64,000 bases of DNA from Punctularia strigosozonata HHB-11173 SS5 (taxonomy: Eukaryota > Basidiomycota > Agaricomycetes > Corticiales > Punctulariaceae). The stretch lies in the NCBI RefSeq assembly GCF_000264995.1, contig NW_006767440.1, positions 486,919 to 550,918 on the forward strand, given 5' to 3'. Below are positions 23,832 through 34,097 of the stretch, one piece after another. Made by a program: the position numbers and the translations under genes. Each line of letters starts with the position of its first letter. Within the stretch, counting starts at the first letter, position 1. The notes below the pieces were generated by a model. That model had not been told where the DNA came from and ran no database searches. It saw only the letters and a list, made by a program, of their open reading frames with translations.

Positions 23832-24222
23832 GATAGCTCACGGGTAGTCTCTGTCCTTCTGCCTTTTCTGCTACCAAGTGAAGCTGGATTATGTCTGAAT
23901 GACGGGACCGGGTTGAAAGGCCAGGCTAATAGCGGCGAGCGCTACCATACAGTGGCTGTGCATATGTCGCTGCGACTCCGCTGCGGCGCGGATCCGAGTC
24001 TCAGTCGGTGCTCAGCTTCTGGTGTATGCTACGGCCTCAGGCTCCTCGTGAACCTCGCGAGGCTCTGAACCCCATACCGGTGATTCTGTGGGTTAGAATT
24101 TCAGCTTCTCATAAACACGCTACATACCCGTGCGGCGCGTACGTCGTGCACAACGTCTTTCATTCACTCATTCACTCTCTCTCTCGTGAATCGACGCTTC
24201 AAGCGTAGACGTGAAGTCAGCA

Positions 24223-25582
24223 ATGGCTATGGAGAACAGTGGCCTGGGAGACACTGTGGCTATAGAGCAAGCTGACCATAGGTAAGTAGTGTTGGCACCG
24301 TATCCGGAATTCGGCAGCGGTGGATACTCATTTATACTACAGACTCTTGGTTTTTCACGACGTAAATGAACATACATCACTAGACAATGATCTTGACAAG
24401 ATACGACTACTACTCGACCAGGAAATTGAAGCCTTGCTTGCTCGGGTACACCACCTTCGTGAACGGCGCAACAACCTCGCACCCATCTCCCGGCTTCCCC
24501 CGGAAATCCTCTCCACCATCTTCCGATACAGCATGATCAACCTCCGAAGACCCTTCCCTTCGAGCCACTCATTCTCACACGTGTGTCAGCGATTCAGGGA
24601 TGTCGCGCTCGACTGTGCTGGACTATGGACACTTCTCCCTCGTACCACCGAGTGGCTCACTGAGTTGTTTTTGTCTCGGGCGAAAATGCACGTGTTGTAT
24701 TGTTCAGACTCAAAACGCCTCGCATTACCGATATTTCAGTCCGCAGTGGCCTCGCTCGGCCATTTATCGCGTGTCCGGGAAATCAAGTTGGATCACAGCT
24801 TGAGCCACAGAAACTTGGTCGATCATCTCTCGTCCCCTGCGCCACAACTCGTCTCGTGCTCGCTGAAGTACTCGGACCAGCGCCTCGAACTCCTGACGAA
24901 CTTCTTAGGATTATATGCGCCTCAACTCCGTCAACTGAGTCTCACCCGCTTAATCTTCAAGTGGGCTATGCTACCCTGCCAATCCTTGGTTCGAAACTTG
25001 ACGGACCTTCAATTAAGACGTTTGGTTCCCAACACTACTTTCCCAACGGGACCCCAGCTGGCCGATGCCGTCCGATCGATGCCTTCGCTTCAGAAACTTG
25101 TGGTGGTGCAGTCCGACCATGCAGACTACAACGATGACTGGCGTCCGGCTTCTGCAGAACCTCCTTGTGATGTTGTTGTGTTGCACCGATTGACGAGCCT
25201 GGAATTGTATGGCTCGACGAACCGAGTCTGGAACGTGCTGCAATATATACGTGCTCCATCCTTGGTCAAGATATCATTGGGCTCCCGATTCTGCGGCACA
25301 GAGTCACCGGACCCGCCACCCTTGACCGACCTTCTTCATGATCAACAGACATGTCGGGAAGATGGCCCCCCTGCCTTTTGGCTCGTCGTGCCCTGGAATG
25401 ACCCCGAATGCGTCGAATACGACCTCATAGCGTATTCGGACCGTACCAACGAGTGCAACGAACTGGACGAGCGACTGCTCGACCTTGAAGTGTTGCGTTC
25501 TCCTGGTCAGATCCTCCCACAGGCTATCATTGACGAGATCCTACTCGACCAGCTTCACACCGCCTTGACGTACCTCCCATAG
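24223..25582 (+). CDS. F-box-like protein
   Basis: Exon 1 (24223-24281, MAMENSGLGDTVAIEQADHR) joins exon 2 (24343-25582) through a 61-nt intron, giving about 433 residues. A CT-rich tract just upstream (24160-24185) fits a fungal promoter. It shows the same order as the 9137 gene: coiled-coil (LLDQEIEALLARVHHLRERR), F-box-like LAPISRLPPEILSTIFRYSM, then SFSHVCQRFRDVALDCAGLWTLL, followed by an LRR-like region (FLGLYAPQLRQLSLTRLIFK). It ends near TYLP and lacks the final HCAxLLIQRY...VVAWD tail of its relative, so it is shorter at the C-terminus. Role: probable substrate adaptor of an SCF ubiquitin ligase (family knowledge). Only one base separates its stop from the stop of the broken F-box copy on the other strand. 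Confidence 0.8.
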
Positions 25583-25583
25583 C

Positions 25584-26676
25584 CTAGCGATTGGGAAGCA
25601 TCTTGGCCAGACTCCGTTCAAATCGTTTTTGATTGTCTATCGGCCATATGTCCGACAGAGTGATGTCCACAGCCTCGATATGGCCGAGTTGCATACTTCG
25701 AACAATTAGACCCGCCACGAGACGGGATGCGCTCAAGTGGAACAACGGCTCACCGCCTGGTGCAGCTTTGAGCCTGAATCTATCATATTCGAACCGAGTA
25801 CTGAGGCAGGGTACAACACGGAGAGGTCCGTTGTCCCGGCACAAATGATGACCTTGGAAGAGTGCCTGAAGAGGAGGCATAATCGACGAGCTTTCTTTCT
25901 CGCGGAAGAAAAGAGATATATCGACCAGGGCAGGGCACCGTATATGAGACAGCGAGGAACGGATTCGCTTGCTTCGCCCAAGAAATTTTGCAGTATTCAG
26001 ATGGCTCATTACAACGATGTCAGACACCGGTGCATCCATAGGATTCGAGCCAGTCCGCGAGGAGAAGCGGGCTTTAGTGATGACAAGTTTCCGCAACATG
26101 GGCATATGTCGAAGAGCCATCTGTAATTGTGACCCATGAGGAAAGCATTTTGAGGGAATGTCGCGCAGTTCGAGGACTGTCAAAACAGAGAGGGATGACA
26201 CAGAGTGCTCCAGTCGAATGTCACCATGCAGAGTATCAGGTGGCGGAGTCGAGGCGCTCACAGACCCAGAAAATCGACCGGGAGCATCAGGAAAAACCGG
26301 ATTTGCTAAAAACCTCCTAAAACGTACTAAAACGTGCTCATTTAGTAGCTTTAGAGGGTTCCGGTGCCCAATAAGTGACTCTTTCGATAGTCCGATTTTT
26401 CCTGATGAGACGCATCATGGAGCGGATCGAACATGTAGCAAGCTGCAAAGCAGCGGAAGACAGGTGCTTGAATTTGTACTGGTAATTGGTGGGATTGTCT
26501 AAGTGAAGACTTTGGATGTGGGATAGATGGGAGAGGGCGACTTGTGACGAGGCTAAGGGTGCTTGCTTCCTTCGCTTGGGCGAATCTGAAAACCGTAATG
26601 GATGCATTTTCGACGGCGCTACTGCGAAGATTTCATAGACGAATAGTGCATGCGGCTCATGCATGGTCATATTCAA
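25584..26676 (-). pseudogene. F-box-like pseudogene, interrupted by an inverted-repeat insert
   Basis: The middle part at 26676-26410 reads SSAALQLATCSIRSMMRLI, matching SSAAPQLTTCLIIAS of the intact copy at 9137. A 123-bp inverted-repeat insert then breaks the gene. Downstream, PVDFLGL-stop-APRLRHLILCMVTFDW is recognisable but carries in-frame stops and a frame change. An open 225-residue remainder (25584-26261) follows, with LRKLVITKARF and RCPALVDISLFF resembling the corresponding LRR part. The N-terminal F-box itself is absent or unrecognisable upstream of 26676. The gene is dead by nonsense, frameshift and insertion. Confidence 0.75.
26285..26407. mobile_element. MITE-like 123-bp inverted-repeat insert
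   Basis: Inverted ends of 17 bp (CATCAGGAAAAACCGGA against its complement TCCGATTTTTCCTGATG, one mismatch) bound sequence unlike the host F-box gene, including the repeated word CTAAAACGT. Alignment by eye with the intact F-box copy places it exactly where homology breaks, between ...TCSIRSMMRLI and PVDFLGL. Target-site duplication is at most 2 bp (CT) and is not certain. Confidence 0.6.
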
Positions 26677-26742
26677 TTGACGCGGACGAGCGCTTCACGC
26701 GAAAACTCGGAATACAATATGATTGGACGTGGGTCAATACGT

Positions 26743-27024
26743 CTACCGGAATGGATCTGCGTCCTGACTACAAGATACGTACATGAGTCCTTCGTCCGGA
26801 TCCCAGGCCACCATGGCATCATCATCAATCCTCCAGGCCTTCCATGCCTCCGTTTGTTGTCCTGAGCTATTCCGTAGATACACCGAAGTCTTTTCCTCCA
26901 AGTCGTCGTACCTCCGGATCACCAGTTGCGCGCAATGTTGCAGGATGTTGTCCGTGAGCGGCCGACCGTTCAGGCCCACGATGATCCGAACCAGGGCCGT
27001 ACTCTCACAACTACTGGTCTCCAT
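26743..27024 (-). pseudogene. F-box protein C-terminal fragment
   Basis: An open 93-residue fragment contains DNILQHCAQLVIRRYDDLEE and DDDAMVAWDPDEGLMYVSCS. It aligns with the last ~70 residues of the gene at 9137 (LLEHCAILLIQRYRESEK ... NDAVVAWDGELLYVSRS). No F-box or LRR part is attached in frame. It abuts a second, opposite-strand C-terminal fragment at 27030. Confidence 0.7.
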
Positions 27025-27029
27025 TTTAC

Positions 27030-27320
27030 ATGTGGTCCATCCAGCCCGTATTGAATTTCCTCGGGGCGGTGTTCGCGATCCCGGCGTTGGAGCGGATGAG
27101 CATATACGTGAAAGACAATCGCGATCCAGTTCAGGACCGCATCCACACCTTTCTCCAGCATTGCGCAGACTTCACTGTCCAGAGGTACAGGAGGACGGGA
27201 TCCGCAGTGAAGATCAATTTCAAGTCCAAAGCACCGAGGGACTACAGGCTAGTTCGAGATGGACCCCGGACGATGCTACGCCGATAGCATGGGATGTAGC
27301 TACCATGTCCTTGTTGCGAG
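27030..27320 (+). pseudogene. F-box protein C-terminal fragment, opposite strand
   Basis: PVLNFLGAVFAIPALERMSI, then TFLQHCADFTVQRYRR, then (after a frame change near 27255) WTPDDATPIAWDVATMSLL together match the same C-terminal tail as the neighbouring minus-strand fragment. The two tails point away from each other with about 5 bp between them. The frame change and missing upstream parts mark it as a remnant. Confidence 0.6.
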
Positions 27321-27350
27321 GGAGCGTCGGAGGACCAGAACCGAGATGAC

Positions 27351-28134
27351 ACATCTGTCTGTAATTCGAGGAGGCCAAGTCGAACCAGAATAGCTCAACG
27401 TCATGGCGTTTCCCGTGCGACGATGAGTATGAGGACGACCATGGCTTCGATATATAAATCCTAGTCTTGTGTTCGATACACTAGCCATGGAGCCGTATTG
27501 TGATCTGTATGCGTCGAAACCAGTGTACTGACTCGTGACGTCTGGTAATATCTGAGGGCCAAAACCGGGCTGGCAGTGTGCCTTGTTTGCAAGGAGGCCC
27601 ATAAGTGGTCGATGATGGGGAACGAGGCATCGAAGGCTCTTCCCACTTGACTATATATCATCCCTCGTCTTGTATACAGTCTCGCTTGGTCGAAATATCA
27701 TACCGCGGCGTCGGCTGCGCACTTCTGGCTCCAGGCCCATTCTGCTGTATACTGTAGTTTTACGACCTTATGTTCGTCCCCTGTCCCCATGGCTTCATGA
27801 ACTGAACCTAAAATGACAGGTTGTCCCCTGTCCCCCTCACCTGCCGGACGTCCGTAACTAATTGTGGGAAAATGATGCTTTGACTGTGGAAAACACAAAT
27901 GTGATGTATATCACTTCAGGACCAACGGGCGGGTCAAAATGAACTTCCCACGGATAGTTGAACTAACGTGTCCCTGTCCCCCTTCTACAAACCTGAACAT
28001 AAGGTCGTAAAACTACAGTACTACCGGTTCACGCTGTTCGGGCCTCTGCGGGGGCTACAGTATATGCAGATGTATGAACTGGCAACACAGGCGACAAGAT
28101 AAGAACGATACGACGCACGAGCGCCCGAGGACAC
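27351..28134. other. Non-coding stretch carrying a MITE-like element
   Basis: No conserved frame was seen on either strand. The right half (27752-28018) is the inverted-repeat element listed separately; the left part is featureless. The SSF1 gene ends just beyond, at 28135. Confidence 0.5.
27752..28018. mobile_element. MITE-like element with perfect 24-bp TIRs and TA target duplication
   Basis: The ends are perfect 24-bp inverted repeats starting CTGTAGTTTTACGACCTTAT, flanked on both sides by TA (27750-27751 and 28019-28020). It is 267 bp long with no coding capacity. The inside holds several CCCTGTCCCC-like words. TA duplication plus short TIRs is typical of Tc1/mariner-type non-autonomous elements; the family assignment is inference. 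It ends about 115 bp past the 3' end of SSF1. Confidence 0.8.
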
Positions 28135-29842
28135 TCATCGCTTGGAGCGTATCTTGGCACGTTTGGTTGGTCTTCGCTCCTGCACCTCAGGCTCACTTTC
28201 GCTCGAGTCGTCATCGCTCTCGTCTCCGTGAGTATCTTCATCCTCGCTGATAACCTCGTCATCGTCCCATCCACCTTCCTCTCCATGACCTCCCTGGTCA
28301 TCCCAGTCCCCTTCCGTATCGTCATCGCCCCGATCCGACTGCGCGCCTTCGTCTTCGTCTTCATCCCCTTCGTTCCCTACGCTACGCTCTGGCCTCTGCT
28401 TCTTCTCCCCCGCGAGGGTCTTCTTCTTCTCCACGTTTCGTTCCTGCTCTTCCCTGCGCTGCTTCCTCAGCCGCTCCTTCTCGGCGTGCTCCTTTTTCTG
28501 CGCCAATATCTCCGCCTTAGTCTTTTTAACTAAGCAGCGATCGTCAGCATTCGGTCCCTCAGAGAGATGCACCGAAAACGTTACACACCAAATTCGTGAT
28601 ATATGACTGCGCCCTCCTTGCCCGGCACGCCCTCGGCAATTTTCACCAGCCGGAGCTCCATTCGGGGTCCGATCTCGTCCAACCGCACGGCACGCCGCTG
28701 CCCGCGCGAGTTGTTCCGTCCAACGTAATCGTCCGCGAGGCTGACCGCCGCGTCCGGCTCGTCGCCCGCGGCCGAGCTCGCGTCACTCGTCGCGCTCTCG
28801 TACCCGGCCTCCGTCCGGCGCAGCACGAAATCTGCGATGTCCTTCTCGCTCCCGAGGTCGAGCACCTGCGCCTCCGACGCCGACTTGCCCTTGGGGCCCT
28901 CGAGGATCTTGCGCACGCGGCGCGAGACGCCGAGGGGCTTGACGGTGATGAGGTAGTGCCGAAAGTCGAGCGTGCCGCGCTCAGCGTTGTACGAGACGAG
29001 TACTACACGCCGCGCAGAGGACAGCTTGAGTTCTTTTGGGGAAAGGGGCGGGAAGAGCGATTGGAAAGTTTTCATGAGGAGAGGGAGGTGCGGCGGTACG
29101 CCTGGGCCGGGTTGGGGGAACGAGGCGAGAACGAGCTGTACACAGACGCGTGCATGAGAATATTAGGTCTGGCGTAGTTTCCTGGAGTAAATGCGGGGTT
29201 CAAGACTGACCAAGGGCGGCGTAAGGTACTCCATGCCGACGCTCTTCGCGTGTTTCCGTGCGCCGAGAATGTCCTTGACGAGACTGTATCGCTCGACCCT
29301 GAAACTGAGCGTTGGACCATTCGAAAGACGGATTATGCGCATGGATGGCGCGACGTCGGTGAGCGTGAACGCTAGAAGATGCGTGACATGGAGCGGAGGG
29401 GCCATTGTGAGGAAATCGCGGAGTTTGTTCCGAGCGCGTTCCTTCACTTGCAAAGCTATGTCAGTATGAAGGCTTCCACAATGTTGCTCGCTCGCAGCCA
29501 CGGATACAGCCAACGTGATGGCGTGATGGATGGAACCACGGTCTAAGAAGAGGAAGATGCCGGCGGTAGCAACGAATGAGATATACATTCCGGTATTTCA
29601 GAAGTTGCGGAAGGTCGTGGTGTCCTTCTGAAGGTAGTCCAAGGTACGAAAGTACTGACCCTTAATCGACTCGCTGTGTTGGGTTCCATCACCCTCCTGA
29701 CGTCCCTAACGAGTTGAGCGAGCGAGCGTCCGACTTGGCCATGTTTTATCACGAAGGATTTGGGGGTATTCGCGTCCGATCCAAGCGCCTGGTTTGCCGT
29801 GCCGCCTTTGAGATGCGTCCTGTGTTTGCGCTTGCGAGCCAT
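28135..29842 (-). CDS. SSF1: Ssf1/Peter Pan Brix-domain ribosome biogenesis factor
   Basis: The start at 29842 gives MARKRKHRTHLKGG, the expected basic N-terminus, then PKSFVIKHGQVGRSLAQLVR, the best-conserved opening of this family, and VMEPNTASRL. Further exons give RARNKLRDFLTMAPPLHVTH, PTLSFRVERYSLVKDILGAR, GMEYLTPPLV, then the second half of the Brix domain (RRVVLVSYN...LDFRHYLITVKPLGVSRRV). The last exon, joined through an intron at EFG|VKKTKAEI, is a Lys/Glu-rich coiled coil, then an Asp/Glu-rich tract and a basic end (KRAKIRSKR). Ssf1 is a nucleolar protein needed for 27S pre-rRNA processing in 60S assembly. The intron after 'TASRL' near 29640 is evident, but its exact donor I could not fix. 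Confidence 0.9.
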
Positions 29843-30434
29843 TCTCCGTTGACGGTTTGGGAGCCGCTGAAACTTGGTCAAGGCTCCAGAAGCAAGAAAT
29901 TGAGAGAGTGTCACGTGCGCTGGGACTGTACTCTACATACTGCGAACCACAACTTACGATACAGCTAAATTCAATACGATAGACCACTCGACGGTCTATC
30001 GTAATGAATTTAGCTGTAAGTATTTTCCAATACACTTCCAGATGGCAAGACACGACGCTATCATCAGGCATCCAGCCGTTAGTGGGTTCCATGGAACGAG
30101 ATGTAGCCTAACCCTTGCATGATGGAGGTCGTTCACAGCGAAGGATCCCTTCACCGGGCTGGTGGCACTCGCTGATATCGAAAGTATGATAGCGAGTCAC
30201 TCAGTCATTAATCAGCCTTACACTTCCGGTTAACCGGTTAATGTATGACAAGAAAAAAAATTCATTGGAGGCTATGCGATAAAAGAACAACACCATTACT
30301 CGAAAACTGACGGCCAAACCAATCACGTTCTAAAAATGCAGGGGCAGCTCGCTTTGTATACAGGAGCCGGCGTCGATAAGGGATTTATAGTACAGTGTCC
30401 TCGCCACACCTGGATCTGCCGATTCTCCCGCTTC
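29843..30434. other. SSF1 upstream region, AT-richer
   Basis: This stretch contains the 59-bp hairpin at 29960-30018 and AT-rich sequence around 30180-30300. No gene was recognised. Confidence 0.5.
29960..30018. repeat. Near-perfect 26-bp-arm hairpin upstream of SSF1
   Basis: Left arm TACAGCTAAATTCAATACGA plus GACC-end pairs with the right arm with one mismatch around a 7-nt loop. Each outer end is TA followed by CAG or preceded by CTG. It could be a miniature transposon reduced to its terminal repeats, with TA as target duplication. It lies about 118 bp upstream of the SSF1 start codon. Confidence 0.75.
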
Positions 30435-30755
30435 TCACTCCATGCGGTGACCCGGTGAAGGGTTGTTCCATCGTTCATTGGTCGCGGCACGAAGCTCCTC
30501 GAGAGTGTAAGTCTGATCATGATGTTTCATCACTGTTATTGGACTGTCATCGAATGCCACATGTGATAGTAAGAGACTCATACTATGGCTCCTGAGCTCA
30601 CTCCACCTCGTCGGCGGGAACGTTCTCTTGCAATCCATAAATGTGCACGGCAAACAGGCATAACCACTATGCTTGTCCAACCAATGTCTGTTGTACTCCT
30701 TGCGGTGCATATAGACCGACCCGCAGACCTGGCACCGTACGCCTGGGTGGCCGTT
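30435..30755 (-). CDS. Possible C2H2-like zinc-finger protein fragment
   Basis: The frame opens after a likely acceptor (CTGCAG) and reads GVRCQVCGSVYMHRKEYNRH then WLDKH. This is C-x2-C-x12-H-x4-H, a regular C2H2 finger. A second partial finger-like segment follows (CLPCTFMDCKRTF ... LRSH), then a charged tail ending PSPGHRME. No convincing first exon was found upstream. It may be the last exon of a small transcription-factor-like gene or a remnant. Confidence 0.4.
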   Translation of the reverse strand, partial: NGHPGVRCQVCGSVYMHRKEYNRHWLDKHSGYACLPCTFMDCKRTFPPTRWSELRSHSMSLLLSHVAFDDSPITVMKHHDQTYTLEELRAATNERWNNPSPGHRME

Positions 30756-33700
30756 CTGCAGGAGATCAACCGCCGCCCTGGGAGGAGTGATGGCTGCACG
30801 TCTATGTATAATTTGAGGCTGGGTCCGGATTCGGGATTCACTGTAGTACTAACCTGCCGGGATAGAATTCCTGCCTCAAGACTGCGGGCGGTTCCGCGAC
30901 AGGCAATAGGTCCATTCCATGCGGGGTAGAGATCACGTACCTGATTGTTGTGAATATCATATTAAACACAATCCAGACCTGATTCACTCACTCATCCTCG
31001 CCTCCATAAGTCATGGCGCAACGTGAATACATTCCTGAGACCGGCTGACTTGGAGAAGCTGTGGCAGACTCGCTACTTCACGTGTCAGGATGCACCACTA
31101 TCTTGACGGATTGTGTACGGACCGAACGCGACGTTGCAATATCGGAGAAACACCTGCGACCAGAGGTGCAGCGGATCCAGGAGAATGAGTATCCGTATAT
31201 CTAAGAAGTGCACTCAGCAATAAATTCAAAGCTATAAGTCTATTGAGTTGGTTGCACACCCGTGTGCCATGCTGAATGAGTGGGCAAGATCGTCGGAGAA
31301 ACTGCATATCTCGTTTAGCAAAATCTCTTCGGCAGCGAGTACGGCAGAAAGATGTATTTTTACACGTTAAACTCGCTTGTCAGTGCGTAAATATTGGTTG
31401 AGGCTTGTGGATTGATGTAGGAGACACTATTCCGGGTGCTATATATTGAGATCACTAGGCGGATCTTGGATGACGGGAATGGGACTGAATGCACTCACGG
31501 GGGCGAATCCACCATCTGTCCGGTAGGGATGGACATCGTTGCAGTGGGGGATGAGAGGACACACGACCCAGTTTGGTTTAATTCCTCCATCTGTTCGTTT
31601 GAGGTCGGGATAGTGCTAAAGCATAGATGAGCGTAGACTAGACTAGGCAAGTACCAGGTTCTTACGAGGTGACTCCAGCTCCAAATATGTTATATTCATT
31701 TTGGATTTCAATGAAGCTTTCGTCATAGTAACTACAATTTTGTACGGGACTGAGGCGGCTAACAGAACAAATCATCAACGAAATTCATCGCAACAAGTTG
31801 CAAAGTGTCCGTACCTGTCCCGGTTGTTCCGAAGTTGTCAAGTTAAGTGACGCATCAAAATCGTTGTACAAGGTGTCAGTTAAGGGAAATATATATATAT
31901 TGGACACAGACGTCATTTAAACGTTGCCAACGTTGCAGAATCCTGGGTAGGCCTTGCAACTCTGGAACCTGGAAGTTGCGACCCGGAGTTTCCGAGCTGC
32001 AGACCATGGTTTCCTGTTCGCACTTATATAGTGATCAATGGCTCTCTCTCGGAGGAGAGCACAGGCGTAGCGTTCTACTCGGGATTGACAGGAATGGCAA
32101 TTTCGCGCTAGTGACAGGGATGGATATGAAGCGCTCGACAGGAATGGCAATTTCGCGCTCGACGGATCGAGATCTAGAAAGGCGCAGGCGTAGGGTGGTG
32201 CAAACACAGCTTACAGCTGACCTCATGACGATAGGGCTCTAGTAGATCGTTCTAGGTTCTTCCCCTGAAGCGGAAGAAGTGGCAACCGTGAGCAAAGCTG
32301 GCGCGAGTGATCTACTATCGTGAGACCACTAATGCAATATGGACCACTGATGAAATCTTTGGATTCAGTCCACTGCCGTAGCTCATCGGCTCATTTTTAC
32401 GCTCCCAGGAATAATCAGCAGCACCACATTCACCTATATAATCCACACACCAAAGCGCAAGGTGAATGCTCCTGTGCGAGAAGCTACAGAATAGTCCTCA
32501 CACGTCAGGTCGCGTTGACTCTACAGTCTCGCTTCGGGGGATCGAGCTACCAAAAAACACGAAAATATTTCTGGAGATTTTTTAGCATCTCTCGAACTTA
32601 TATATTGAGCCCGATACACATTTTGCATCTTCTATACGGGGCCATATGTACATTCTCGGCCGGTCTGGCGATCAGTGTCCCCATTGGATGGATCAGGGTT
32701 CTCACCAAAGCATACCCACGGGCCATGGCTGTTGAGGGCACGAGCGAGGTACGAGCTCTGGCCTTCCAGAAGACAAGCCATGTAGCCCGGGCGAGAAAGG
32801 CTGAGCCCGGCACATCGTGCAGCTCATCTTTTCTCGCCACCCACGTCAATTTTCGTGTCTCCCCCCCTTCCCGCCCTACGGCGGTACGGTGTTCGCACCG
32901 TTTGATCCAGTTCCCATGAAATTTCTTACAAGTGGTGCGCAGGTTCACCGTGCGTGGGGTTGGACGTGCCCACCCGCGCGGTGGCTCTCTCCCACATGAA
33001 AGCGCCAGGTGTCCCGGCAGCTTACCTTCGCTTGAGCAGAGCTACCCTTGTGCATATGCGATATCACTATAGTACTATCAGGTCGACGGTAACAAATGTG
33101 CATGCGGAAAGATTACGAAAAAGACTGATAACTTAGAGATGGGCAGCCATGAGAATAGTGAGCGTGAGACGCGCAGCATCGTCGCAACGGCCCCTGTTCA
33201 CAAATGCCCATCTATGGATTCCGGGCGAGAAGGAGCGACTGTGAGTCCGGGATTTAAATTCTCGAATCCCAGGCTCGCGAACTCCGAAAGCGCCGCATTT
33301 GGAATCCACCGGGATCCCATGGGATCCGCACAGCCCGTTGGATCTTCGATTCCGCGGTGGAGCGTGTACCGGTCCATGAAGGCATGAAGAGACTTTTTTG
33401 TATTGACTATCGATATGCAAACCGCTGTAACATCTTTGAGGCGTGCATTCCGGAGCCACTCCAGTCTCCTGTACAAGCAAACATGCTTCCAGGCGCTGAA
33501 TGCTGCATCCAGCGCTGATCGCAAAGAGGCCCGATGCGGAATTGAATGAAGACCGTCGTTCACATGTCGTGCCCGAAATAGCAACGTGCTCCTTTCTTGG
33601 CGGCACCCGCGTGGTGGCCTTGCACGCCTGAGCGCTGACGCCCTTAGGACCACCGCGGTCATCCACGCGAGTGCGCTCAGTTGGGATTTCGAATTTGCCT

Positions 33701-34097
33701 CCGCCGCGAGGCTGTTTACCGCGACCCGTGCCCGTATCCGTTCTCTGTCTAGATGTTACAATCCGTTCCGATTTCCACCTCCCGCACCGGAAAAGCGGGA
33801 GCGACACGTGCTAAACCCCGGGGATGCTCTGATCTAACATTCGCGTGATATAAAGGCAAGAACAGACGAAAGCGGTGCACTAAAACATGGAAAAAGAAAG
33901 AGGAAGCCTGGTAGAAGAAGAATGTCCAAACAATTGAGGTCATGTCCGCCCGATGTGGAAAACAAGCCGACGCGTTGATGGGACGGAACGACGCGAGTGC
34001 GGGTAAGGTAGTAGTCGTACAGCGAGTATCTTCGGTTCTGGGCATCGGGAGGGGGGCCATGGTTGCCCTGCGAGCCCCGGGGCTCACAGCGCACGCT
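30756..34097. other. Gene-poor stretch of about 3.3 kb
   Basis: I found no conserved protein here. Contents are AT-richer patches (31650-31920), a short three-copy tandem repeat (32087-32159), and compositionally random short frames around 32.6-33.8 kb on both strands. One minus frame at 33198-33662 looks mildly protein-like (LEWLRNARLKDVTAVCISIV) but matches nothing I know and has no clear gene context. Confidence 0.5.
32087..32159. repeat. Three-copy minisatellite, 24-26 bp period
   Basis: Copies start at 32087, 32113 and 32137. The first and third share GACAGGAATGGCAATTTCGC exactly, with matching flanks; the middle one is diverged (GACAGGGATGGATATGAAGC). No gene assignment. Confidence 0.75.

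Noticed and set aside
28228-28533. Hydrophobic 101-residue plus-strand frame that looks like a membrane protein
   Set aside because: It is the antisense of the SSF1 acidic/Lys-rich tail; Glu/Lys codons read backwards give Leu/Phe/Val.
33133-33807. 224-residue minus-strand frame
   Set aside because: Composition is random (Arg/Ser/Cys/Gly-rich), no domain, no splice context, and another overlapping frame is equally open.
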